Part shown: in pieces, positions 33,656 through 45,088 of the stretch | How positions within the stretch are numbered: position 1 is the first letter of the stretch | How the letters are laid out: the number at the start of each line of letters is the position of its first letter | From: Amycolatopsis sp. CA-230715 | GTDB lineage: Bacteria > Actinomycetota > Actinomycetes > Mycobacteriales > Pseudonocardiaceae | Reading direction: 5' to 3' | DNA: 64,000 nt | Assembly: GCF_018736145.1 (NCBI RefSeq) | Contig: NZ_CP059997.1 | Span: 805,501-869,500 of the forward strand | Position numbers and translations under genes: made by a program | Notes under the pieces: model-generated | What the model was told of the DNA's origin: nothing | Database searches by the model: none | What the model saw: only the letters and a program-made list of their open reading frames with translations

Positions 33656-34543
33656 ATGCGTCGTCGCACGGGTCTTCCGATCGCCGCCGTTGCCGCGGTG
33701 GCCGCACTGTTCACCGGCACCGCGAGCGCGGCGTCCGCGGCCGAGCCGGTCCGCTACGTCGCCTTGGGCGATTCCTACACCTCCGGCCCGTTCATCCCGT
33801 TGATGCGCCTCGATCCGCTCGGCTGCGCGCGGTCCACCAACAACTACCCGTCGCTGCTGTCGCGCAAGCTCGACACCGCTTCGTTCACCGACGTCAGCTG
33901 CGGCGGCGCGGCCACCGCGAACATGACGACCTCGCAGAGCGTGCCGCTCGGCTCGAATCCGCCGCAGTTCAACGCGCTGCGCGCGAACACCGACCTGGTC
34001 ACCGTCGGCATCGGCGGCAACGACTTCAACCTCTTCGGCACCCTGATCAGCGCCTGCCCGAAGCTGCGGGCAGGCGACCCGACCGGCAACCCGTGCCAGC
34101 GGAAGTTCACCGTGGACGGTGTCGACACCATGAAGGTCACGGCCGCGAAGATCCGGCCGAGGATCGCCGAGGTGCTCGCCGGGATCCACGCGCGGTCGCC
34201 GCGGGCGAAGGTGCTCGCGGTCGGCTACCCGCGGATCGCACCGGCCACCGGGTACTGCCCGGACATCCTGCCGTTCGCCGACGGCGACTACGCCTGGCTC
34301 AACAGCATCGAAGAAGCGCTCAACCAAGCCGTTTCCGATGCCGTCGCCGACGACGGAAGTTCGTCCTATGTGGACACTTACACCCCGTCACTCGGGCACG
34401 ACGCGTGCGCGCCGGACGGTGCCGCGTGGATCAACGGGAAGGACCTGAACATCTTCGCAGCCGCGCAGTACCACCCGTTCCGCGCCGGGATGGAAGGCGT
34501 CGCGAGCGTGCTCTACCGCGCGCTGGCCGCCGCGAGGCGCTGA
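33656..34543 (+). CDS. Secreted SGNH/GDSL lipase
   Basis: A 295-residue exported esterase/lipase. The signal peptide is RRRTGLPIAAVAAVAALFTG with cleavage near SAAEP. Block I YVALGDSYTSGP (Ser), block III VGIGGNDFNLF (Asn) and the terminal QYHPFRAGM (His) match the Streptomyces-type secreted SGNH lipase group. Six Cys residues (CARS, SCGGA, ACPK, PCQR, YCPD, DACAP) suit three disulfides, as in that family. ATG 33656 follows GAGGGGTGCAC. Its end overlaps the convergent hydrolase gene by 31 bases. Confidence 0.92.
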   Translation: MRRRTGLPIAAVAAVAALFTGTASAASAAEPVRYVALGDSYTSGPFIPLMRLDPLGCARSTNNYPSLLSRKLDTASFTDVSCGGAATANMTTSQSVPLGSNPPQFNALRANTDLVTVGIGGNDFNLFGTLISACPKLRAGDPTGNPCQRKFTVDGVDTMKVTAAKIRPRIAEVLAGIHARSPRAKVLAVGYPRIAPATGYCPDILPFADGDYAWLNSIEEALNQAVSDAVADDGSSSYVDTYTPSLGHDACAPDGAAWINGKDLNIFAAAQYHPFRAGMEGVASVLYRALAAARR

Positions 34544-35343
34544 CTGTCGAAAAAGGAGGCGAGCGCTTCGCCGAACGCTTCGGGGACTTCTGCCGGAGCA
34601 CCGTGCCCGGCGTCCAGTTCGGCGTAGCGCGCGCCCGCGATCCGCGACACCAGCTCGCGCTGCTGCGCCGCGTCGATGAGGCGGTCGTGCGCGCTGCCCA
34701 GCACCAGCGCCGGTGCGGTGATCCGGCCGAGCAGCGGCGTGAGGTCGACGCCCAGGTCCACTTCGGTGTGCCGGATCGCGCCCGGTTCGACGACCGCGGT
34801 GAGCTGTTCCACGAGCGCTTCGTTCGCCTCGTCCGTCGTGGTGGCCCAGTAACCTGGCCCGAACGCCATGAGCGGCAGCAACCTCGCGAACAGCGTCGTG
34901 CCGTGCTCCGCGTCCGCCCGCAGCGTCGCGATCCACGACCGGAACTCGGCGGCCATCCTGGTGCCGGTCTTGACCCAGCCCGCGTGCATCGCCAGTGACA
35001 GCACCGTTTCCGGACGTGTGGCGGCGACGTGCGCGGCGACGACCGCGCCCATCGAATGCCCCGCGAGGTGGAAGGAACCGAGACCGGCGTGCCCGGCGAC
35101 GGCGAGCACCTCCGCGGCCAGATCCTCGATCGTGAGCGGGCCGCCGTGGTCGGTGGTCGCCCCGGAGCCCGACAGGTCGGGGACGACCACGGTGAAGCGA
35201 TCCGACAGCGCGTTCGCGAGCGGGAGCCACTGCGCCGAACTGGCCGCCGTGCCGTGCACCAGCACGAGGCCGGGCCCCTCTCCCGAACGTTCGTAGTGGA
35301 CGTGGGCCTCGCCGCCGGAAAGCGGAACGGTGGTGGTGGGCAT
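34513..35343 (-). CDS. Alpha/beta hydrolase
   Basis: A 276-residue cytoplasmic hydrolase. VLVHGTAASSAQW is the oxyanion region, GHSMGAVVAAH the nucleophile elbow and DAGHGAPAEVPEAF the His region. The substrate is unknown. It lies nine bases after a second hydrolase of the same fold on the same strand; the two share little sequence beyond the fold and probably act in one pathway, perhaps controlled by the divergent LysR gene. Confidence 0.85.
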   Translation of the reverse strand: MPTTTVPLSGGEAHVHYERSGEGPGLVLVHGTAASSAQWLPLANALSDRFTVVVPDLSGSGATTDHGGPLTIEDLAAEVLAVAGHAGLGSFHLAGHSMGAVVAAHVAATRPETVLSLAMHAGWVKTGTRMAAEFRSWIATLRADAEHGTTLFARLLPLMAFGPGYWATTTDEANEALVEQLTAVVEPGAIRHTEVDLGVDLTPLLGRITAPALVLGSAHDRLIDAAQQRELVSRIAGARYAELDAGHGAPAEVPEAFGEALASFFDSQRLAAASAR

Positions 35344-35352
35344 GGTGTCCTC

Positions 35353-36117
35353 TCAGCGGATCAGGGTGCGGAGCGCTTCGGTGAACTCGGCCGGTGTTTC
35401 GAGCGGCGGCATATGCCCGCTTTCGAGCACGATCAGCTCCGCGCCGGGCGTGCGAGACGCGCAGTCCTTCGCCACTTCGAGCGGGATTTCGGTGTCCAGC
35501 CGCCCGTGGACGTAGCCGATCGGGACTTCGAGCGAGGGAAGCGACGGGCGCGGGTCGTACCCGGTGCTCTCGGTGAGCAGTTCGTCGATGTAGACGCCGG
35601 AGTCGAGGATCTGCCGGATCGTCCAGTCGATCGTCGCGGGCGAAGTCCCCGGCGCGAACCACTTCGGCACCCACCCCGAGAGGGTGCCGGGGCGATCGGC
35701 GACCAGGTCCACGCGCAGGGAGCGCACCAGATCCGTCATCCCCGCCGACGGCCAGTAGGCGGGCCCGCCGACCGCGACGACACCGCCGACGCGATCGGGG
35801 TGCCGCAGGGCCAGCTCCGTGGCGAACGTCGCCCCGATCGACGACCCGACGACGACCGCGCCGCGAAGGCCCAGCGCGTCGACGAACTCCGCCAGATCCG
35901 CGACCACGTTCGCGGCCGTGTTGCCGCGTGCCGGGCGGTCGCTGCGGCCGCACCCGCGCCAGTCCACCGTGACCACGCGGTGGTCGCGCACCAGATCGGC
36001 GAGCTGCGCGTGCCACGTCCTGCCGCTGGTCCCCCACCCGTGGAGCAGGAGCAGCGGCCGCCCCTCCCCTTCGTCCTCGTAGTACAGCGAAATGTCCCGC
36101 ACCCGTTGGTACGCCAT
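35353..36117 (-). CDS. Alpha/beta hydrolase
   Basis: A 254-residue hydrolase with LLLLHGWGTSGRTW, the nucleophile Ser in VVGSSIGATFATEL and the His in LESGHMPPLETP. This pattern fits the meta-cleavage/lactone hydrolase group (3-oxoadipate enol-lactonase-like), but the substrate is not certain. First gene of the two-hydrolase unit, divergent from the LysR regulator across 258 bases that contain a tandem palindromic repeat. Confidence 0.85.
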   Translation of the reverse strand: MAYQRVRDISLYYEDEGEGRPLLLLHGWGTSGRTWHAQLADLVRDHRVVTVDWRGCGRSDRPARGNTAANVVADLAEFVDALGLRGAVVVGSSIGATFATELALRHPDRVGGVVAVGGPAYWPSAGMTDLVRSLRVDLVADRPGTLSGWVPKWFAPGTSPATIDWTIRQILDSGVYIDELLTESTGYDPRPSLPSLEVPIGYVHGRLDTEIPLEVAKDCASRTPGAELIVLESGHMPPLETPAEFTEALRTLIR

Positions 36118-36273
36118 CGAAATCCCCTTTCACGCTGACTCCAGCCAACCGCGGTGAAGGGGCCGCACCAAGCAGCGATCAGCACTCGCACTGATCACGA
36201 CTCGTGATGAAACGGCGCGAGCGGGCCGGAGGGTGAGCCCGGCGACCCCTCGTGGTCGCGCGGCTCGGCTACC

Positions 36274-36331
36274 GATGCCCCGAAGGTGACCTTCGGGGCG
36301 CTAGATGCCCTGAAGGTCACCTTCGGGGCAT
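36274..36331. repeat. Tandem palindromic repeat (30-base period) between hydrolase and lysR genes
   Basis: Two successive units begin GATGCCC at 36274 and 36304. The first is a perfect inverted repeat, GCCCCGAAGGT and ACCTTCGGGGC around G (36277-36299). The second has arms ATGCCCTGAAGGT and ACCTTCGGGGCAT around C (36305-36331) with one mismatch. Both share the core GAAGGT-N-ACCTTC. It is either a double operator in the divergent promoter region or a dispersed intergenic palindrome. Confidence 0.7.
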
Positions 36332-36375
36332 GCGAGCTTCGCGACGAACGCCCTGAGCTGCGGTAATCTGCCCGG

Positions 36376-37287
36376 GTGGAGCTGAGGCAGCTGCGGTACT
36401 TCCTGACCGTGGCCAACGAGCTGCACTTCGGGCGCGCGGCCGAGCGGCTGCACATCGTGCAGCCCGCGGTGAGCCAGCAGGTCAGACGGCTCGAACGCGA
36501 GCTGGGCGTGGCGTTGTTCGACCGGACCACGCGCACCGTGCGGCTGACCGAGGCGGGCGCCCGGTTCCTGCCGCACGCCCGCGCGATCATCGCCGCCGAG
36601 GACAGCGCGATCGAGGCGATGGCGGGGTTTCGCGCCGAGCAGGCCGCCACGATTCGGCTCGGCACCACCTCCGGTCTCGGGCCGCGGCTCGACCTCGTAC
36701 TGGCCGAGTTCGCGAAGCTGGCGCCGCAAGCCCATGTCGAGCTGCTGCGCCCGCCGACGGCCGAGCGGTTGAAGCTGGTCCGCTCGGGCGAGTTGGACGC
36801 GACGCTCGTGCGCGGGAGCTGGCCGTCGGAACGGCTGCACTTCGAGCCATTGTGGACAGACGGGCTCGTCGCGGCACTCCCGGCCGGGAATCCGTTGGCC
36901 CAGCACCAAAAAATCCGACTGTCCGAACTGGACGAGCTGCCGCTTCGCCTGCCCTCGCCGGAAATCAACCCGCCGTTGCGCGATTTGGTGCTGTCGTCCT
37001 GCCGTGAAGCCGGGTTCGAGCCGACGCTCGGCGCCGAGTTCACCACGGCGCAGGACGTCCTCGCGACCATCGCGTACGGGAAGCCCGCCTGGACGGTCTT
37101 CTACGCGAACCACGCCGAGCAGCTCGCGCTGCCCGGCGTGGCGTTCCGCACGATCTTCGCGCCCGAACCGACGATGCGCACCTACCTGGTGTTCGCCGAA
37201 GACGCCCACGGCGAACACCTGCGGCACCTGCTCGCCGCCTGCCAAACGGCGGTCAGGCGGGAGGCAGCGCGGCCAGGCGGGTGTTGA
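36376..37287 (+). CDS. LysR-family transcriptional regulator
   Basis: A 303-residue LTTR with an N-terminal winged HTH (ELRQLRYFLTVANELHFGRA, LHIVQPAVSQQVRRLE) and a periplasmic-binding-like effector domain. It resembles the catabolic BenM/CatR group. GTG 36376 is six bases after a TAATCT -10 box (36364-36369), so the transcript is probably leaderless. It probably controls the divergent pair of hydrolases. Its end overlaps valS by 35 bases convergently. Confidence 0.92.
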   Translation: MELRQLRYFLTVANELHFGRAAERLHIVQPAVSQQVRRLERELGVALFDRTTRTVRLTEAGARFLPHARAIIAAEDSAIEAMAGFRAEQAATIRLGTTSGLGPRLDLVLAEFAKLAPQAHVELLRPPTAERLKLVRSGELDATLVRGSWPSERLHFEPLWTDGLVAALPAGNPLAQHQKIRLSELDELPLRLPSPEINPPLRDLVLSSCREAGFEPTLGAEFTTAQDVLATIAYGKPAWTVFYANHAEQLALPGVAFRTIFAPEPTMRTYLVFAEDAHGEHLRHLLAACQTAVRREAARPGGC

Positions 37288-39898
37288 TGCGGTCGATGTC
37301 GGCGACGGCGGCTTCGCGACGCGCGCGAATCTTCTCGACGACGTTCTCCGGCGCCTTCGCGAGGAATCCTTCGTTGCCGAGCTTGGCTTCGGTCTGCTTG
37401 AGCTCCTTCTCGGCAACCCCGAGATCCTTCTGCAGCCGCTTGCGCTCCGCCACGACGTCGATCGCCCCGGACAGGTCCAGCTCCACCGTCGCGGTCCCCG
37501 AGCCCAGCACGACCTCCAGCGAAGCACCCGGCGTGAAGCCGTCCTCCGCCGCGGTCAGCCGGACGAGCGAGCACACCGCGTCGGCGTGGCCGGAGACCTC
37601 GTCGAACCCGGGGCCGCCGAGGCGGGCCGCGACCTTCTGGCTCGGCTTCAACCCCTGGTCGGACCGGAACCGGCGGATCTCGGTCACCAGCTTCTGCACG
37701 TCGGCGATCCGCGCGTTCACCACAGGATCCGCCGCGATCCGGCGCTCCGGAGACGCGGCGGGCCACTGGGCGACGACGAGCGACTCGCCGCCGGTCAGCG
37801 CCACCCAGAGCCGCTCGGTGACGAACGGGATGAACGGGTGCAGCAGGCGCAGCACGGTGTCGAGCACGTGGCCGAGCACCGCGCGCGTGTTCTCGACCGT
37901 CTTCTCGTCACCTTGGTAGAGCTGGACCTTCGCCAGTTCCAGGTACCAGTCGCACAGCTCGTTCCAGGTGAACGCGTACAGCGACTCGGTGCTCTTCGCG
38001 AACTGGTAGTCCGCGAGCTGACCGTCCACTTCGGACACGACCTCGCCGAGCCTGCCGAGGATCCAGCGGTCGGCCTCGGTCAACTCCGCGGCGTCCGGCA
38101 GCCCTCGCGCCACGGTCGCGCCGTTCATCAGCGCGAACCTGGTGGCGTTCCACAGCTTCGTGCAGAAGCTGCGCGAGCCGTTGACCCACTCCTCGCTGAT
38201 CGGCACGTCGACACCGGGGTTCGCGCCGCGGGTCAGCGTGAACCGCAGCGCGTCCGTGCCGTAGCGGTCCATCCACTCGATCGGATCGACGCCGTTGCCC
38301 GCGGTCTTCGACATCTTCTTGCCGAACTGGTCGCGGACCATGCCGTGCAGCGCGATCGTGCGGAACGGCGGCTCGCCGTCCATCGCGTACAGGCCCATCA
38401 TCATCATCCGGACGACCCAGAAGAACAGGATGTCGTAGCCGGTGACCAGCACGGTGGTCGGATAGAACTTCGCCAGGTCCTGGGTCTTCTCCGGCCAGCC
38501 CAGCGTCGAGAACGGCCACAGGCCCGAGGAGAACCAGGTGTCGAGGACGTCCTCGTCCTGGGTCCAGCCCTCGCCGGAAGGCGGTTCCTCGTCCGGGCCG
38601 ACGCACACGACTTCGCCGTTCGGCCCGTACCAGACCGGGATGCGGTGGCCCCACCAGAGCTGCCGCGAAATGCACCAGTCGTGCAGGTTGTCGACCCAGT
38701 CGAAGTAGCGCTTCGCCATCTCCGGCGGGTGCACGGCCACGCGGCCGTCGCGGACGGCGTCACCGGCGGCCTTCGCCAGCGGGCCGACCTTAACGAACCA
38801 CTGCAGCGAAAGCCGCGGCTCGATCGGCTCCTTCGACCGCTGCGAATGCCCGACGCTGTGCAGGTACGGGCGCTTCTCGGCGACGATCCGGCCCTGCTCG
38901 CGCAGCTTCTCCCGCACCGCGACGCGCGCTTCGAACCGGTCCATCCCGTCGAACTCGGTTCCGGTGCCGTCGATGCGGCCCGTCTCGTCCATGATCGTGA
39001 GCATCGGCAGGCCGTGCCGCTGGCCGATCTCGAAGTCGTTCGGGTCGTGCGCTGGCGTCACCTTGACCGCGCCGGTGCCGAACTCGGGGTCCACATGGGA
39101 GTCCGCGACGATCGGGATCCGGCGCCCGGTCAGCGGCAGCTCGACCTCGGTGCCGACGAGGTGCGCGTACCGCTCGTCGTCGGGGTGCACCGCGACCGCG
39201 GTGTCACCGAGCATCGTCTCCATCCGGGTGGTGGCCACGACGATCGCGTTCTCCCCGTCGCCGTAGCGCATGGAGACGAGCTCGCCTTCGACCTCCTCGT
39301 GGTCGACCTCGGCATCGGACAGCACCGACCGCAGCTCCGGCGACCAGTTGACCAGCCGCTCCGCCCGGTAGATGAGCCCGTCCTCGTAGAGGCGCTTGAA
39401 GATCGTGTTGACGGCCTTCGACAGGCCGTCGTCCATCGTGAAGCGCTCACGAGTCCAGTCGACGCTCTCGCCGAGCCGCTTCATCTGGGCCAGGATCTGC
39501 CCGCCGTGCTCCGCCTTCCACTCCCAGACGCGCTCGACGAACTTCTCGCGCCCGAGTTCGCGGCGGCTCGTGCCCTCCGCGCGCAGCTGCTTCTCCACGA
39601 GCGCGTGCACGGCGATGCTCGCGTGGTCCATGCCCGGCAGGTACAGCGTCTCCTCGCCCAGCATGCGGTGGTAGCGCGTGATGGTGTCGATGAGCGTGTG
39701 CTCGAAGGCGTGGCCGATGTGCAGCGAGCCGGTCACGTTCGGGGGCGGGATCACTACGGAGAACGGCGGCCGATCCGAACCTGAGTCGGCCGTGAAGTAG
39801 CCGGCGTCTACCCAGCGCTGGTAGATCGCGGATTCCTCGTCGGCCGGGGTCCACGAACCCGGAAGGTCGGTCTGGGGCACAGGGGCGTTCTCCGTCAC
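37253..39898 (-). CDS. valS: Valyl-tRNA synthetase
   Basis: An 881-residue class Ia synthetase that charges tRNA-Val. HIGH-type motif NVTGSLHIGHAF, editing domain with ATTRMETMLGDTAVAVHPDD, KMSKS-type GKKMSKTAGNGVDP, the anticodon-binding region and a C-terminal coiled coil (DVVAERKRLQKDLGVAEKEL). GTG 39898 (VTENAPVPQ) is chosen; a TAGACT hexamer eight bases before it and a GTGACA further up suggest a leaderless promoter. No T-box leader is visible. Matches Rv2448c. Confidence 0.97.
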   Translation of the reverse strand: MTENAPVPQTDLPGSWTPADEESAIYQRWVDAGYFTADSGSDRPPFSVVIPPPNVTGSLHIGHAFEHTLIDTITRYHRMLGEETLYLPGMDHASIAVHALVEKQLRAEGTSRRELGREKFVERVWEWKAEHGGQILAQMKRLGESVDWTRERFTMDDGLSKAVNTIFKRLYEDGLIYRAERLVNWSPELRSVLSDAEVDHEEVEGELVSMRYGDGENAIVVATTRMETMLGDTAVAVHPDDERYAHLVGTEVELPLTGRRIPIVADSHVDPEFGTGAVKVTPAHDPNDFEIGQRHGLPMLTIMDETGRIDGTGTEFDGMDRFEARVAVREKLREQGRIVAEKRPYLHSVGHSQRSKEPIEPRLSLQWFVKVGPLAKAAGDAVRDGRVAVHPPEMAKRYFDWVDNLHDWCISRQLWWGHRIPVWYGPNGEVVCVGPDEEPPSGEGWTQDEDVLDTWFSSGLWPFSTLGWPEKTQDLAKFYPTTVLVTGYDILFFWVVRMMMMGLYAMDGEPPFRTIALHGMVRDQFGKKMSKTAGNGVDPIEWMDRYGTDALRFTLTRGANPGVDVPISEEWVNGSRSFCTKLWNATRFALMNGATVARGLPDAAELTEADRWILGRLGEVVSEVDGQLADYQFAKSTESLYAFTWNELCDWYLELAKVQLYQGDEKTVENTRAVLGHVLDTVLRLLHPFIPFVTERLWVALTGGESLVVAQWPAASPERRIAADPVVNARIADVQKLVTEIRRFRSDQGLKPSQKVAARLGGPGFDEVSGHADAVCSLVRLTAAEDGFTPGASLEVVLGSGTATVELDLSGAIDVVAERKRLQKDLGVAEKELKQTEAKLGNEGFLAKAPENVVEKIRARREAAVADIDRINTRLAALPPA

Positions 39899-39940
39899 AG
39901 CTAGTAAGTCTACGAACCTTGCACCCGCGTCTGTCACGGC

Positions 39941-39988
39941 ATGCACCTATGCATCAGGGTGCACAGGACGGACTTCACAGCCTAGACT
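39941..39988 (+). promoter_or_regulatory. valS-marR divergent region: inverted repeats and leaderless marR promoter
   Basis: ATGCA-CCTA-TGCAT (39941-39954) and the overlapping TGCACC/GGTGCA pair (39942-39963) are operator-like repeats. TGCACA (39960-39965), a 17-base spacer and TAGACT (39983-39988) form a promoter whose start point falls on ATG 39995. A MarR dimer at these repeats would cover the -35. Confidence 0.5.
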
Positions 39989-39994
39989 GTGGTT

Positions 39995-40432
39995 ATGACC
40001 AGGGTTCCGAACCAGGTGGCCGAACTCGCGGGACAGCTGCGGGGCACCGTCGGCCAGCTGCACCGCAGACTGCGCCAGGTCGACAACGCCGAGGTGCTGA
40101 CGCCGTCGCAGTCGGCGGTGCTGAGCAGGCTCGTCCGCGACGGCGCCGCCACGCAGAGCGAACTCGCCGCCGCCGAGCACGTCCGGCAGCAGTCGATGGG
40201 CGCGACGCTCGGCGCGCTCGACGAACTCGGGTACCTCACCAAGGCGCGTGATCCCCGGGACGGCCGCCGCGTCCTGATCTCGGCATCGGACCTCGGCAGG
40301 AAGACCGTGCGAGGGGTGCACCAGCACCGCGACGAATGGATCGCGCACGGCCTCACCACCGGGCTCTCCCCCGCCGAACGCCGCACCCTCGCCGAAGCGA
40401 TCCCCCTGCTGCAACGGCTCGCCCAGCTCTAG
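39995..40432 (+). CDS. MarR-family transcriptional regulator
   Basis: A 145-residue winged-helix regulator. The HTH and wing read LTPSQSAVLSRLVRDG, ATQSELAAAEHVRQQSMGAT and KARDPRDGRRVLISAS, the MarR signature. ATG 39995 lies six bases after TAGACT; GTG 39989 is an alternative. The stop overlaps the ribosome site of the downstream drug-type transporter, so marR-MFS-fdhF form an operon, probably autorepressed. Confidence 0.93.
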   Translation: MTRVPNQVAELAGQLRGTVGQLHRRLRQVDNAEVLTPSQSAVLSRLVRDGAATQSELAAAEHVRQQSMGATLGALDELGYLTKARDPRDGRRVLISASDLGRKTVRGVHQHRDEWIAHGLTTGLSPAERRTLAEAIPLLQRLAQL

Positions 40433-41815
40433 GAGGCACCACGCCCACCGCACCCGCCAAGCGCTTCGGCGCCAGGATGATCACTCCCCTGGTGGCCAGC
40501 GCGATCCTCAACCCGATCAACTCCACGCTCATCGCGGTCGCGCTCATCCCGATCGGCCAGACCTTCGGCGCCGGGCCGGGTCAGACGGCGTGGCTCATCT
40601 CCGGGCTGTACCTCGCCACCGCCGTCGGCCAGCCGGTGGTCGGGCTGTTCGTCGACCGGTTCGGCGCGCGGCGGGTCCTGCTCACCGGCGCCGTGATCGT
40701 GATGGCGGCCGGGATCGCCGGAATCTTCGCCTTCTCGCTCGGCTGGCTCATCGGCGTCCGGATCGTGCTCGGCGTCGGTACCTGCGCCGGGTTCCCGGCG
40801 GCGATGGCCGTCCTCCGCCAGCGCGCCGCGCGGACCGGGCAGGGCGTGCCCGCGCGAATCCTCTCGCTGCTGTCGATGTCGTCGCAGACGATCATGGTCG
40901 TCGGGCCGACGCTCGGCGGCGCGCTGATCTCGCTGTTCGGCTGGCCCGCGATCTTCGCGGTGAACATCCCGCTCGCCGGGCTGTCGCTGGTGCTCGCGCT
41001 GCTGTGGGTGCCGAAGGACGCACCCGGCGGCACGGCACGGGGTATCGACGGTGCCGGGATCGTCCTGTTCTCGCTGACGCTGCTCGCCGTCCTGTTCTTC
41101 GTGATGGACCCGTCGGTGGCCGATCTCGGGTACCTCGCGGCGGCCGTGGTGCTGGGAGCCGCGTTCACCGCGGTCGAGTTGCGAAGCCGCCACCCGTTCA
41201 TCGACCTGCGGATGCTCGCCGCGAACGGGCCACTGCTGCGCACCTACCTGCGGCAGTCGCTCGCGTTCCTCGTCGTCTACTCGATCATGTTCGGCTACGT
41301 GCAGTGGCTCGAATCGACGCGCGGCCTCAGCGAATCGGGCGCCGGGGCGCTGCTGCTGCCGATGTCCGCGGTCGCCGTCGCCGCGGCGGCGATGTCGGGC
41401 AAGGCGACCGGGATCCGCGCCAGGCTGGTCGTGACCGGGCTGGCCGTGCTCACCGGGTCCGCGCTGCTGCAGGTGCTCGACGCGACGGCGCCGATGGCCG
41501 TGCTCGTGGTGGTGGCCGCGGTCTTCGGCGTCGCGCAGGGCATGACGAGCGTGACCAACCAGACCGCGCTCTACACGCAGGCGCCCGCGCCTCAGATCGG
41601 CACCGCCAGCGGGCTGTTCCGGTCGGCGCAGTACCTCGGCGCGATCGCCTCGTCCACGCTCATCGCGCTGTGCTTCGGCACACACGCCAGCTCCACCGGG
41701 CTGCACCACCTGTCGTGGGTGCTCGTCGGCGTGAGCGCACTGCTGGTCGTGATCACGGTGTTCGATCGACGACTCGGGGGCCCCGTGCTCGCGAAAGAAG
41801 ACGCGAAGGCGCACC

Positions 41816-44128
<2,313 letters not shown>

Positions 44129-44998
44129 TCAGCTCGTCACCCGGCGCGCGAGGAAGTCGCGGATCAGCGCGGCGACCTCGTCGCCCGCGCTCTCCAGCAG
44201 GAAGTGCCCGCCGTCGAGGAGGTGGATCTCCGCGTCCGGCACGTCCTCCGCGAACGCGCGGGCGCCGTCGGGACCGAAGATCTCGTCGCCCTCGCCCCAC
44301 ACCGCCAGCACCGGCGGGCGGTGGCGGCGAAGGTACTCGTGCAGCGCCGGGTACAGCGGCGGATTCGTCGCGTAGTCAGCGAAAAGCGCGAGCTGGATCG
44401 CGTCGTTACCGGGCCGGGACACCGCCGCGAAGTCGTGGTGCCAGGTGTCGGGGCTGACCAGGCTCTCGTCTTCGACGCCGGTGAGGTACTGCCACCGGAT
44501 GGCCTCCAGCGTCAGCGCGCCGCGCACCCCGGCTTCGGTTTCGGGCGTCTGCTCGCGGTGGTACTCCCACACGGGCTTCCAGAAGGCCGGGACGAACCCG
44601 GCGTCGTAGCCGTTGCCGTTCTGCGTGACGATCGCCGTGACCGCGGACGGGTCGGCCAGCGCGAGCCGCCAGCCGATCGGGGCGCCGTAATCCTGGACGT
44701 ACAACGCATAGCGCGTCACGCCGAGGTGGTCGAGCAGCCCGGCGGTCAGTTCGGTCAACGCATCGAAGGTGTAGGTGAACTCGTCGGCGGGCGGCGCCGC
44801 GGACAACCCGAACCCGAGGTGGTCCGGAGCGATCACGTGGTAGCGATCGGCCAGCGCGGGGATCAGCTCGCGGAACATGAACGAGCTGGTCGGGAAGCCG
44901 TGCAGGAGCACGATCGCGGGCGCGTCGGCGGGACCGGCCTCGCGGTAGAACAGCTCCTGGCCTCGAACGGTCGCGTAGCGGTGGTGAACGGCAGCCAC
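44129..44998 (-). CDS. Alpha/beta hydrolase with Asp nucleophile (dehalogenase/epoxide hydrolase-like)
   Basis: A 289-residue hydrolase. The nucleophile elbow reads YVQDYGAPIGWRLA, with Asp where most hydrolases have Ser, as in haloalkane dehalogenases and epoxide hydrolases. LLHGFPTSSFMFREL is the oxyanion region and LDGGHFLLESA the His. The substrate is unproven. It abuts the fdhF stop convergently and is divergent from the CGNR regulator, whose promoter region carries repeated GGTTAG half-sites. GTG 44998 follows AAAGGGG. Confidence 0.88.
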   Translation of the reverse strand: MAAVHHRYATVRGQELFYREAGPADAPAIVLLHGFPTSSFMFRELIPALADRYHVIAPDHLGFGLSAAPPADEFTYTFDALTELTAGLLDHLGVTRYALYVQDYGAPIGWRLALADPSAVTAIVTQNGNGYDAGFVPAFWKPVWEYHREQTPETEAGVRGALTLEAIRWQYLTGVEDESLVSPDTWHHDFAAVSRPGNDAIQLALFADYATNPPLYPALHEYLRRHRPPVLAVWGEGDEIFGPDGARAFAEDVPDAEIHLLDGGHFLLESAGDEVAALIRDFLARRVTS

Positions 44999-45000
44999 AT

Positions 45001-45082
45001 CTAACCCCTTTACTCATTTTTGATGGTTAGAGCACAGCATGGCTCGCCATAACCTGTCAAGACCAGGTTTGGAGGTTAGACT
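45001..45082. promoter_or_regulatory. Hydrolase-CGNR divergent promoter with GGTTAG half-sites
   Basis: CTAACC (45001-45006), GGTTAG (45025-45030) and GGTTAG (45074-45079) recur, and AACCTG-TCAAGAC-CAGGTT (45051-45069) is a perfect inverted repeat. For the CGNR gene, CTGTCA (45054-45059), a 17-base spacer and TAGACT (45077-45082) place the start point on GTG 45089. The half-sites flank both promoters. Confidence 0.5.
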
Positions 45083-45088
45083 TCGGGG

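Noticed and set aside
39899..39994. T-box or other riboswitch in front of valS
   Set aside because: Only 96 bases separate valS and marR, with promoter elements close to both starts; no room or specifier-loop structure.
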